Shown here: in pieces, positions 1 through 7,968 of the stretch
Numbering within the stretch: the first letter of the stretch is position 1
Layout of the letters: every line of letters starts with the position of its first letter
NCBI GenBank assembly: GCA_017454585.1
Contig: JAFTCU010000192.1
Location: forward strand, 1 to 20,105
Reading direction: 5' to 3'
DNA: 20,105 bases
Source: Thermoguttaceae bacterium
GTDB lineage: Bacteria > Planctomycetota > Planctomycetia > Pirellulales > Thermoguttaceae
Notes under the pieces: model-generated
What the model saw: the letters and a program-made list of their open reading frames with translations, nothing else
Told to the model about the DNA's origin: nothing
The model's database searches: none
Made by a program: the position numbers and the translations under genes

Positions 1-960
1 GCCCCAAAACGTGACGCATGAGATTTTGTCGGCGTTCCGGTTCAAAACCTCGAAGATCTGCGCGTACTTTTCGGCCTGCAGGTCGCTGATCTCCTGCGTG
101 TACTCCAGCTTTTCGGCCGGTTTGCTCCGGTCAAATCGGGGCGGGTAAACCGAAAGGTCCATTTCCGTGAACTGGACGTCGAGGCCCAGCTCGGTGAACG
201 CGTCGATAGTTCTTTGAAGCTCTTCCGGGTTGAACGTGTGCATGTTCCAGTGCGCCTGGATCCCGACGCCGTCGATCGGAACGTTCTGTTCTTTTAGCCA
301 TTTGAGCATCTTCACGGCCTTTTCGCGTTTTTCAGGGTTGATCAGACCGTAATCATTGTAAATAAGCAGGGCGTTGGGCGCGATTTTCCTGGCGGTACGG
401 AACGCCTGGGCGATAAAATCCTCGCCACAAATCTCGTACCAGGGGCTTTTCTTCCGGTACATATCGTCACCCCAGTCGGCGAGCGCTTCGTTCACCACGT
501 CCCAGCACCAGAAGTCGTCACCGAAATGGTTCATCACGGCCGTCATGTACTCTTCCATCCGCGCGTACAGAGCCTCTTTTTCGAGAGGATTCCCGGCCTC
601 GTCCTGGAAAAACGCCCGGGGAGTTTGCGAGTGCCAGACGAGCGTATGGCCGCGTAGCTTCAGACCGTTTTCCCTTGCGAAACGCACGAGCGCGTCCGCC
701 TGCTCGAAGTGGAACGTTCCGTCGGGCCGCCAGAGGGCTTCCGGCTTCATGCAGTTTTCGGCCGTCAGTGCGCTGTAGTGCCGGGCGATGAACTGGCCCG
801 TCTCGCCGCGAAGCTGAAAGGGATTCACGGCCGCGCCGATTTCGAATTTTCCCTGAAAATGGGCCTTCAGGGAAGGAACTTCCTGAGGCGGCTCCTGCGC
901 TTTGACCTGAAGGGCAAGCAAAGCGCAAAGAATTACAAAAGTGAAAGCGGTTTTCTTCAT
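1..960 (-). CDS. Secreted GH10 endo-1,4-beta-xylanase (3' end cut by window edge)
   Basis: The 320 residues visible begin MKKTAFTFVILCALLALQ, a typical Sec signal peptide of about 21 residues ending in VKA-Q. The rest matches the glycoside hydrolase family 10 barrel. The acid/base motif WDVVNEALAD places the catalytic Glu at residue 158, and QFTEMDLSV places the nucleophile Glu at residue 266. Family landmarks LTAENCMKPE (67-76), GHTLVWHSQTP (104-114), NDYG (202-205) and the late strand CVTFWG (315-320) are all present. In GH10 enzymes these residues cleave internal beta-1,4 bonds of xylan with retention, so an exported xylan-degrading enzyme is expected. GH10 domains run about 310-370 residues, so only the last few dozen are probably missing. 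The ATG at 960 is preceded by GGAG (967-970) at a good distance. It lies 23 bp after glpK on the same strand and is probably the last visible gene of that unit. Family assignment is firm; exact substrate is inferred. Confidence 0.93.
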   Translation of the reverse strand, partial: MKKTAFTFVILCALLALQVKAQEPPQEVPSLKAHFQGKFEIGAAVNPFQLRGETGQFIARHYSALTAENCMKPEALWRPDGTFHFEQADALVRFARENGLKLRGHTLVWHSQTPRAFFQDEAGNPLEKEALYARMEEYMTAVMNHFGDDFWCWDVVNEALADWGDDMYRKKSPWYEICGEDFIAQAFRTARKIAPNALLIYNDYGLINPEKREKAVKMLKWLKEQNVPIDGVGIQAHWNMHTFNPEELQRTIDAFTELGLDVQFTEMDLSVYPPRFDRSKPAEKLEYTQEISDLQAEKYAQIFEVLNRNADKISCVTFWG

Positions 961-983
961 GATTGTCTCCAATTTATTATGAA

Positions 984-2624
<1,641 letters not shown>

Positions 2625-2657
2625 CTAATGGAAAATGAAAAACGAATGATAATTTTT

Positions 2658-3971
2658 TCAGGCGTGGCTTTTTATTAAACCGCACACGCCCAGAATGTAA
2701 ACGACCGGCATAAGCGGGAGGCGGTAGCGCGCGCAGCAGTCCATGCCCGAAAGCATCATCGTGAGGAGGAAATACGCCGCCACGCCGAGGACCGCAAGCG
2801 TGAACGCGGGATTTTGTCTCGCGAAACGCCAAAACGTCGGAACCCTGAAAAGCACGAAAGCCGCAGCGAGCAGAAGCAAGGCTCCCTGAAAAACCAGCGA
2901 CCAAACGAAAACCGCCACAAGCCCCGAGCAGTGCGTGATTTCCTCAAGCGTCCGCGTTTCGTGCGCCGCCAGCGACTTGACCACTCCGATCCCGGACGAA
3001 AGAACGAGGGCTTTCGGGTAGCGCAGCAAAACTTTCCGCTTCGCCGCCGCCAGCCGAGAATCGATTTCGGCCGGGTCCGCGCCGAACGCCTCGGGATTAT
3101 GGCACACGACGCACGGCGGAAGGTGAAATTCCTCCTCGATCCGCTTCTGGGCCTCGTCGAGTGTACCCCCTTCGGCCATTTGCCACGCACCGCCGCCAGT
3201 GTAATAGACCATCACGATGTTCTGGTTCCCGGAGAGGGCGAACTTCCCGAAAACCGCCGCATTTCTCGCCATCCAACCCGCCACGGGGAGCGCGGCCCCG
3301 ACGAGCATCACCCCCACGGCACCCCAGCGAGGTTTTTGCCGGAAGAGCCACCCGCCCAGCACGGCCAGCAGCAGTACGACCGGCACGTAAAGCCCCGTCG
3401 GTCGAGTCAGGATCGCCAGAGCAAAGGCCAGGCCCCCGGCAAACGCGGAAAGTTTCGGGCTTTTCGGCTCGCAGGAGGACTCGGTCGGAAAAAGGGCCGG
3501 AAACGTCCAGAAAGCGCCGAGACTCAGGAAAAACAGGAACGTGACGTCCGACATAGCCTGGAGGTTCAGAGACCAAACGAGCGGGTCGAGCAGAAGGCAG
3601 AGGAAAACGAGAAACGCAGACCAGTACGACCGCGTGTAAAACCAGACCAGCCGGGCGAGCAGACCCGCCGAGGCGAGCGTCAAAACGACATTCAGGGCCA
3701 AAATGGCTCCAACTCCTCCGCAGCACGACGCGGCACCGGCCAGAACGGGAAAGACCGGCGTCCACTTGAAATCGGGCCGAAACGGCGGGTTCGGATTCCG
3801 CGAATACACGCCCTCCCGCCAGATGTTCTCGCCAAGCTGGACGTACGTCTGCGCGTCCGGATTCACCGCGGCGTGAAAATCGCGCAGGTAGTCAGGATTC
3901 TGCCGGCCAATGGCAAAAAACCAGCCCGCGAAAAAAAGGAGGTACAAGCCGACGCACAGGCAATATTTCAT
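2658..3971 (-). CDS. Multi-pass GT-C-like membrane glycosyltransferase
   Basis: About 437 residues, mostly hydrophobic, with roughly ten membrane segments by eye. After the first segment comes a periplasmic loop with PDAQTYVQLGENIWREGVY (about 38-56). This fits the GT-C pattern (ArnT, PMT and related families) of an acidic residue and a tyrosine shortly before 'lA..l..G.Y', where the Asp helps bind a lipid-phosphate sugar donor. I infer transfer of a sugar from a polyprenyl-phosphate carrier on the outer face of the inner membrane; acceptor unknown. An ATG at 3995 would give 445 residues, but it lacks a ribosome site, whereas the ATG at 3971 has AAGGAA (3976-3981) just upstream and starts directly with a membrane-entry sequence, so I prefer it. 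A CVVCH motif in a large loop (3099-3113) is odd. It lies 33 bp after the upstream membrane gene, probably in one transcript. Confidence 0.75.
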   Translation of the reverse strand: MKYCLCVGLYLLFFAGWFFAIGRQNPDYLRDFHAAVNPDAQTYVQLGENIWREGVYSRNPNPPFRPDFKWTPVFPVLAGAASCCGGVGAILALNVVLTLASAGLLARLVWFYTRSYWSAFLVFLCLLLDPLVWSLNLQAMSDVTFLFFLSLGAFWTFPALFPTESSCEPKSPKLSAFAGGLAFALAILTRPTGLYVPVVLLLAVLGGWLFRQKPRWGAVGVMLVGAALPVAGWMARNAAVFGKFALSGNQNIVMVYYTGGGAWQMAEGGTLDEAQKRIEEEFHLPPCVVCHNPEAFGADPAEIDSRLAAAKRKVLLRYPKALVLSSGIGVVKSLAAHETRTLEEITHCSGLVAVFVWSLVFQGALLLLAAAFVLFRVPTFWRFARQNPAFTLAVLGVAAYFLLTMMLSGMDCCARYRLPLMPVVYILGVCGLIKSHA

Positions 3972-3975
3972 TCTG

Positions 3976-3981
3976 TTCCTT
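3976..3981 (-). promoter_or_regulatory. Ribosome binding site deciding the GT-C start at 3971
   Basis: On the minus strand AAGGAA lies 4 nt before the ATG at 3971. The alternative ATG at 3995 has no comparable purine-rich site. This supports the shorter, 437-residue product. Confidence 0.6.
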
Positions 3982-4004
3982 AACTTTGAAAACATACAAT
4001 GAAC

Positions 4005-5867
4005 TCAGGATTCAAGAAACTGCTGAAACCGCTGGTTTAACCGCCAGAGGATTGATGAGGGGATTTTCCCGATGGAAACGTCCTTTTTATCGAGCTCGAT
4101 TTCGTTAAAATCGTAATCTCCAATAGGGCCGTCAGGACGGCATAAAAGAATTCCATTGAAGTAAACCAACGGCTTACCGGGAAGCGCCTGCCAGCCGTGG
4201 TGATTTTGAAAAACGGAAATATTCGTAAAATGCGCGTCCTGAAATTTACGGGAAAGGTAAAAATTAAACGTCGGGAAAAGCTGCATCTCTCCGGGGCGAT
4301 TCTCGTCCATTGCGCAAACGGCCGAAACCAGGGTCTGCGGCGTTTCCATCACCTTTTCCATACGCTGTTCCAACTGAATGAACGCAAGCATTTTCAGATT
4401 GGTGTAGGAAAAAGTTAAAACCCCCTGCATACATAAAGCCCCGAGAAGCAGAGCGACCGTCCATTTCAGCCGCGTTTCCAAAGGACGAATTCCTTCCCAG
4501 TCGGAAAGGACCACCAAAAACGCCAATGCCGGGAAAGCCCAAAACTGCGGCACGAATCGCGCCCACCAAGAGTGCGGCTGGATCAAAACCGTCGCGGCAA
4601 GCGCCAAAAGGACCCAAAACGCAGAAGTTTTTCTCGAAACAAAAATTAAAAGGAAAGCCGAAAGCAGGAGTTCCAGACCAAAAATCCAGCCCAATGCGTT
4701 CAACTCGATGAAACTGTCCCAGTAGCTGATTTTTCCGTATTCCTTAATTCGGGGAGGCGAAATTTTGACCTCTAATAATTCGGACGGCTGAGCAATGAGG
4801 TAAGAATAAATCATCCTGCGCAACCAACCCGCTTCCTGGAAATCTTTTTCAGCGTAGTAATCCTTTAGAATGCTTTCGACTGGATGATTGACCCGGTCAA
4901 ACGAATGCAGCGGATAGAACGGACTCGTATGATTCACCGTATTCGTAACAAACGGATTGGCGCAAAGGATCAGGACCGCAAACGGGATCGGGATCATGAG
5001 CTTCAACCACTCCTTCATCCCGACCGGGGTTTCTGGAGTGCCCGTTTGCTTCCGAATTGCCCGCCAGAGAAGCGGAATGGTCAAAATGAATCCCGCCACG
5101 CCCAAATAGACCGGTCCTGTATGCTTCAGCGAGCAGCCGTAAATCGCTGAGATGAGGATCCAGGGGATCCACCGTTTCTGACCGTTCTTCACGAAACACG
5201 CACTTGCGAGGAGGAAAATCACCAGGAAATCCCCCAGAAGCCCATCGATGTGACCATTGGTGAGGTTCATGATTGAGATCGGGTTCAGGGAAATCGTCAA
5301 CGCGGCAAGGATCGCGAGCCATTTGCCAGTTCCGAGCCATTCCCGCAGGGCGCAGTAGGTCAGAATCGCCAGCGCGAACATGAAAGCGTAATTCACGTAG
5401 TCTCCGGCGTCCACGTTCCCGGTCGCGAGATAGAAAATTCCGCAAACGATCCACTGCCCTTTAGGAAAATATTGCAGGTGGGACGTTTTGAGGCTTTGAG
5501 GGTAGATCCCGTTTCGTTCGTAAAACTTCGTAACGTCCGGTTCCCAAACGGGGTTCCAGCCGTCCGCCATCAGAATGGCCGCGGGCTTATGGTAGATCCG
5601 GGAGTCGCACAAATAGTCGGAATGTAAAGCCCCAATCGTCATAAATCCAAGCTGGAGCAGGGCGAAAATGAGCGTTTTGATTCCGAATTCTTTCCAATTT
5701 TGGGAGCGAAATTTCAAAACGACGAGCGTCAGAATGAGCGCCAAAACCGCGTACCATTTTGTAAGCGCCAGCCCTGCAAGAAAGCCCAGACTCCCCAAAG
5801 CAAAACAGAAAAACGGAAAAAGGACCAGCAAAAGGGCGTACTCTAACAAACGTTCGGAAATTTTCAT
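4005..5867 (-). CDS. Multi-pass membrane protein, GT-C-like glycosyltransferase fold
   Basis: A 620-residue protein with a dozen or so hydrophobic segments, starting MKISERLLEYALLLVLFPFF. The first large loop after about residue 80 has HSDYLCDSRIYHKPAAIL and then DGWNPVW, which resembles the acidic, Tyr/His-containing first periplasmic loop of GT-C enzymes (candidate donor-binding residues Asp84 and Asp88). The C-terminal third (about 500-620) is less hydrophobic and looks like a soluble periplasmic domain. I infer a lipid-linked-sugar-dependent transferase or a related envelope-glycan protein; I do not recognise a named family. It is the first gene after the promoter at 5960-5987, with a leader of about 85 nt, and is followed at 33 bp by a second GT-C-like gene. 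The ATG at 5867 has only a weak AGG upstream. An O-antigen-ligase-type or other polytopic protein is a possible alternative. Confidence 0.65.
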   Translation of the reverse strand: MKISERLLEYALLLVLFPFFCFALGSLGFLAGLALTKWYAVLALILTLVVLKFRSQNWKEFGIKTLIFALLQLGFMTIGALHSDYLCDSRIYHKPAAILMADGWNPVWEPDVTKFYERNGIYPQSLKTSHLQYFPKGQWIVCGIFYLATGNVDAGDYVNYAFMFALAILTYCALREWLGTGKWLAILAALTISLNPISIMNLTNGHIDGLLGDFLVIFLLASACFVKNGQKRWIPWILISAIYGCSLKHTGPVYLGVAGFILTIPLLWRAIRKQTGTPETPVGMKEWLKLMIPIPFAVLILCANPFVTNTVNHTSPFYPLHSFDRVNHPVESILKDYYAEKDFQEAGWLRRMIYSYLIAQPSELLEVKISPPRIKEYGKISYWDSFIELNALGWIFGLELLLSAFLLIFVSRKTSAFWVLLALAATVLIQPHSWWARFVPQFWAFPALAFLVVLSDWEGIRPLETRLKWTVALLLGALCMQGVLTFSYTNLKMLAFIQLEQRMEKVMETPQTLVSAVCAMDENRPGEMQLFPTFNFYLSRKFQDAHFTNISVFQNHHGWQALPGKPLVYFNGILLCRPDGPIGDYDFNEIELDKKDVSIGKIPSSILWRLNQRFQQFLES

Positions 5868-5959
5868 GATTTAAGGCCTAAAGGAAAGGATTCAAAACAG
5901 AAAAATCAATTTTTTCGTCAGGGAATGATCGAAAGGGCTTTTTCTTTACATGATACAAT

Positions 5960-5987
5960 ATTATAAATTACTGGAATTTTTTTTCAA
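5960..5987 (-). promoter_or_regulatory. Sigma-70-type promoter for the GT-C/glpK/xylanase unit
   Basis: Read on the minus strand: TTGAAA (plus 5982-5987), a 16-bp spacer, then a perfect TATAAT (plus 5960-5965). Transcription would start near 5953, about 85 nt before the ATG at 5867. The four minus-strand genes downstream are separated by only 23-48 bp with no evident terminator, so one transcript is plausible. Confidence 0.65.
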
Positions 5988-6079
5988 GGGGACCTGAAAA
6001 ACGAAAGCCGAAATTTAAAGAATTTTAGTGTTTTGGCCGATTGAACAGAAAATGCTGATTGTACGGTCAATGTATTTGT

Positions 6080-6083
6080 GGAG
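6080..6083 (+). promoter_or_regulatory. Ribosome binding site deciding the GT2 start at 6090
   Basis: GGAG lies 6 nt before the ATG at 6090. An in-frame GTG at 6078 overlaps this site and has no ribosome site of its own, so translation should begin at 6090. Confidence 0.75.
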
Positions 6084-6089
6084 TTTATT

Positions 6090-6920
6090 ATGGATGAGCC
6101 CTTGACTTCCTCCCCAATTTTTTCCCACGACTGGTACCAGTCCGTCTGCTCGGTGCTCGGAGAAACGACCGTCAAAGAGCTGGGCCTCTTTGAAATCCCC
6201 GACGATTTTCTCCTGAGCGTGGTGATCCCGGTTTACAACGAGGAGAAAACGATTTTCGAAATCGTGGATCTGGTCGCTAACGTGCCGATTCGGAAGGAGA
6301 TCCTGCTGATCGACGACTGCAGCCGGGACAATACGCGGCAGTCGCTCGAAGAAATTCGCGCCTCGTACGAAGGGAACGTGATGAATTCCGTCCGGGTCTT
6401 TTTCCACGAGAAGAATCAGGGCAAAGGCGCGGCTCTGCGCACCGGTTTTGCGGAAGTCAAAGGAGACGTGGTCATCATTCAGGATGCCGATCTCGAGTAC
6501 GACCCGAACGAATACCCGAAGCTCGTCAAGCCGATCCTGGAAGGGAAAGCGGACGTCGTCTATGGAAGCCGTTACATCCAGAGCGACCTGCACCGCGTTG
6601 TGTATTTCTGGCACACGATGGGGAACAAATTCCTGACGTTTCTCTCGAACTGCTTCACGAACTTGCGCCTGACCGACATGGAGACGTGTTATAAGGTCTT
6701 CCGACGTGAGTGCCTGGAAGAGATCCTCCCGAAACTACAACAGAACCGGTTCGGTTTTGAGCCGGAGGTAACAACGTACATCGCCCGCGCCAAACTTAGG
6801 GTTTACGAAATCGCCATCAGTTACGAGGGGCGGTCCTATGCCGAGGGCAAGAAAATCGGCTGGCGTGACGGCTGCAAAGCGATCTGGTGTATCGTTAAAT
6901 ATGGCCTTTTCGCGAAATAA
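6090..6920 (+). CDS. GT2 polyprenyl/dolichol-phosphate glycosyltransferase-like protein
   Basis: A 276-residue GT-A-fold glycosyltransferase of family 2, close to the dolichol-phosphate mannosyltransferase group. Motifs in order are [14 protein letters not shown] (42-55), the nucleotide-binding [12 protein letters not shown] (71-82), [12 protein letters not shown] (109-120), the metal-binding DAD in [12 protein letters not shown] (128-139), DVVYGSRY (155-162), [11 protein letters not shown] (177-187), and [12 protein letters not shown] (194-205). Such enzymes move a sugar from a nucleotide donor to a polyprenyl-phosphate at the cytoplasmic face. There is no C-terminal membrane pair of the GtrB kind, so it is a soluble or peripheral DPM1-like form, with about 40 extra N-terminal residues. 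It is divergent from two GT-C-like genes that would be natural users of its lipid-linked sugar (inference). The start is set by GGAG at 6080. The sugar is unknown. Confidence 0.9.
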   Translation: MDEPLTSSPIFSHDWYQSVCSVLGETTVKELGLFEIPDDFLLSVVIPVYNEEKTIFEIVDLVANVPIRKEILLIDDCSRDNTRQSLEEIRASYEGNVMNSVRVFFHEKNQGKGAALRTGFAEVKGDVVIIQDADLEYDPNEYPKLVKPILEGKADVVYGSRYIQSDLHRVVYFWHTMGNKFLTFLSNCFTNLRLTDMETCYKVFRRECLEEILPKLQQNRFGFEPEVTTYIARAKLRVYEIAISYEGRSYAEGKKIGWRDGCKAIWCIVKYGLFAK

Positions 6921-6956
6921 TCCTGTATTGAACCGGGTTGCCAGTCGCTCCAGTGT

Positions 6957-7700
6957 TTACTCGTCAGCCGGAAACGGAGCGGGTTGGTTCTGAAGAATGC
7001 ACAAAGCGTTTTCCGCTGCGTGTTGCTCTGCTTCTTTCTTGTTTTTCCCCCACGCGGGAGTGAAGGTCTTTTTTCCCGCACGAACCCGGCATTTAAAGCA
7101 TTTCCGATGGTCAGGTCCTTTTTGCTCCAAAACCTCATAGGTTGGAGTTTTGTGCAAATTCCTCTGAACGTACTGCTGGAGTAGCATTTTGAAGTTTTTC
7201 AGCGGTCCTTCACCATGAATCGCGTCCTGAATTTCACCCTCAAAAACTCTCAAAATATAATCTCTGGCTGAGTCAAACCCACCATCCAGATAGATCGCGC
7301 CGATGATGGATTCCTGCATATTCGCCAACAGGGACGGTGGAATCTGGCGTTTCTCCATTCCTTTCCCCAGAAAAAGATACTCTTCAATGCCCAAATCCCG
7401 GCTGACACGCGTACAAGACGCCCGACTCACGATCGCGGACTTCATCTGAGTCATTTCCCCTTCCATTTGGTGCTCACACGTGTGGTACAAATAGTCCACA
7501 ATCACGAAACCAAGCACAGCGTCGCCGAGAAATTCCAGACGTTCGTTAGAAACCAGGCGCGTGACCGCTCCGGAGGTATGCGTCAAAGCCGCTGCCAAAA
7601 GTGTCAAATCGTGAAAATGATACTCGATCGCCTCCTCACACGCGTGAAGCCGTGGCAGGGATTCCTCATCAAGATGAAGCTCTAACGGAGTCGCTTCCAT
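6957..7700 (-). CDS. rnc: Ribonuclease III with an Asn at a metal-site position
   Basis: A 247-residue double-stranded-RNA endonuclease that processes rRNA precursors and other structured RNAs. The N-terminal RNase III domain holds the signature SNERLEFLGDAVLG (51-64), with Glu56 and Asp60 matching E. coli Glu41 and Asp45, and MKSAIVSR (86-93). The second half-site reads LLANMQESIIGAIYLDGG (124-141). Glu130 matches E. coli Glu117, but residue 127 is Asn where E. coli has Asp114. A double-stranded-RNA-binding domain follows from about 165, ending GKNKKEAEQHAAENAL (218-233). Length is close to the usual 225-250. The ATG at 7700 has AAAGGAAC just upstream and a good promoter at 7756-7783. It converges with the GT2 gene across 36 bp with no visible terminator. 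Confidence 0.95.
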   Translation of the reverse strand: MEATPLELHLDEESLPRLHACEEAIEYHFHDLTLLAAALTHTSGAVTRLVSNERLEFLGDAVLGFVIVDYLYHTCEHQMEGEMTQMKSAIVSRASCTRVSRDLGIEEYLFLGKGMEKRQIPPSLLANMQESIIGAIYLDGGFDSARDYILRVFEGEIQDAIHGEGPLKNFKMLLQQYVQRNLHKTPTYEVLEQKGPDHRKCFKCRVRAGKKTFTPAWGKNKKEAEQHAAENALCILQNQPAPFPADE

Positions 7701-7755
7701 TTTGTTCCTTTTTTTCGTAAAATGACAGATTTAAATGATTTCTAACGCACTTTTT

Positions 7756-7783
7756 ATTATAACAGATTTTTATTTCTTTGCAA
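7756..7783 (-). promoter_or_regulatory. Sigma-70-type promoter for rnc
   Basis: On the minus strand TTGCAA (plus 7778-7783), a 16-bp spacer and TATAAT (plus 7756-7761). The predicted start near 7749 gives a leader of about 50 nt to the ATG at 7700. Confidence 0.65.
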
Positions 7784-7919
7784 GAGAGAAATGGGTGGTT
7801 TCTTTAATTTCCCCTAATCGCCAAAGAGGAACGCCTTGTTTTTTTACAAATTTTTTCTAAAATTTTCAATATTCTATCGATTTTAACCCTTGGGTGATAT
7901 GGTAATTCCTGGCAATTTG

Positions 7920-7928
7920 TGGTATAAT
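7920..7928 (+). promoter_or_regulatory. Extended -10 promoter for the YhaO/YhaN-like pair
   Basis: TGG directly followed by a perfect TATAAT (7923-7928) forms an extended -10 element. No good -35 hexamer lies 16-18 bp upstream, which fits extended -10 promoters. The upstream 60 bp are rich in A and T tracts. Transcription would begin near 7935, about 34 nt before the GTG at 7969. Confidence 0.55.
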
Positions 7929-7968
7929 TTAGGAGAATTAGTGAAATTTTTTAAGCCCAGAGTATCCC

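Noticed and set aside
2814..3983. Plus-strand open frame of 389 codons opposite the GT-C gene
   Set aside because: Highly charged Arg/Lys/Glu/Pro-rich sequence without domains, the expected complement of a GC-rich hydrophobic membrane gene.
6078..6089. GTG start four codons upstream for the GT2 gene
   Set aside because: It overlaps the GGAG that serves the ATG at 6090 and has no ribosome site of its own.
6921..6956. Bidirectional terminator between GT2 and rnc
   Set aside because: Only a tiny AACC-G-GGTT palindrome is present, without a stable stem or T-run.
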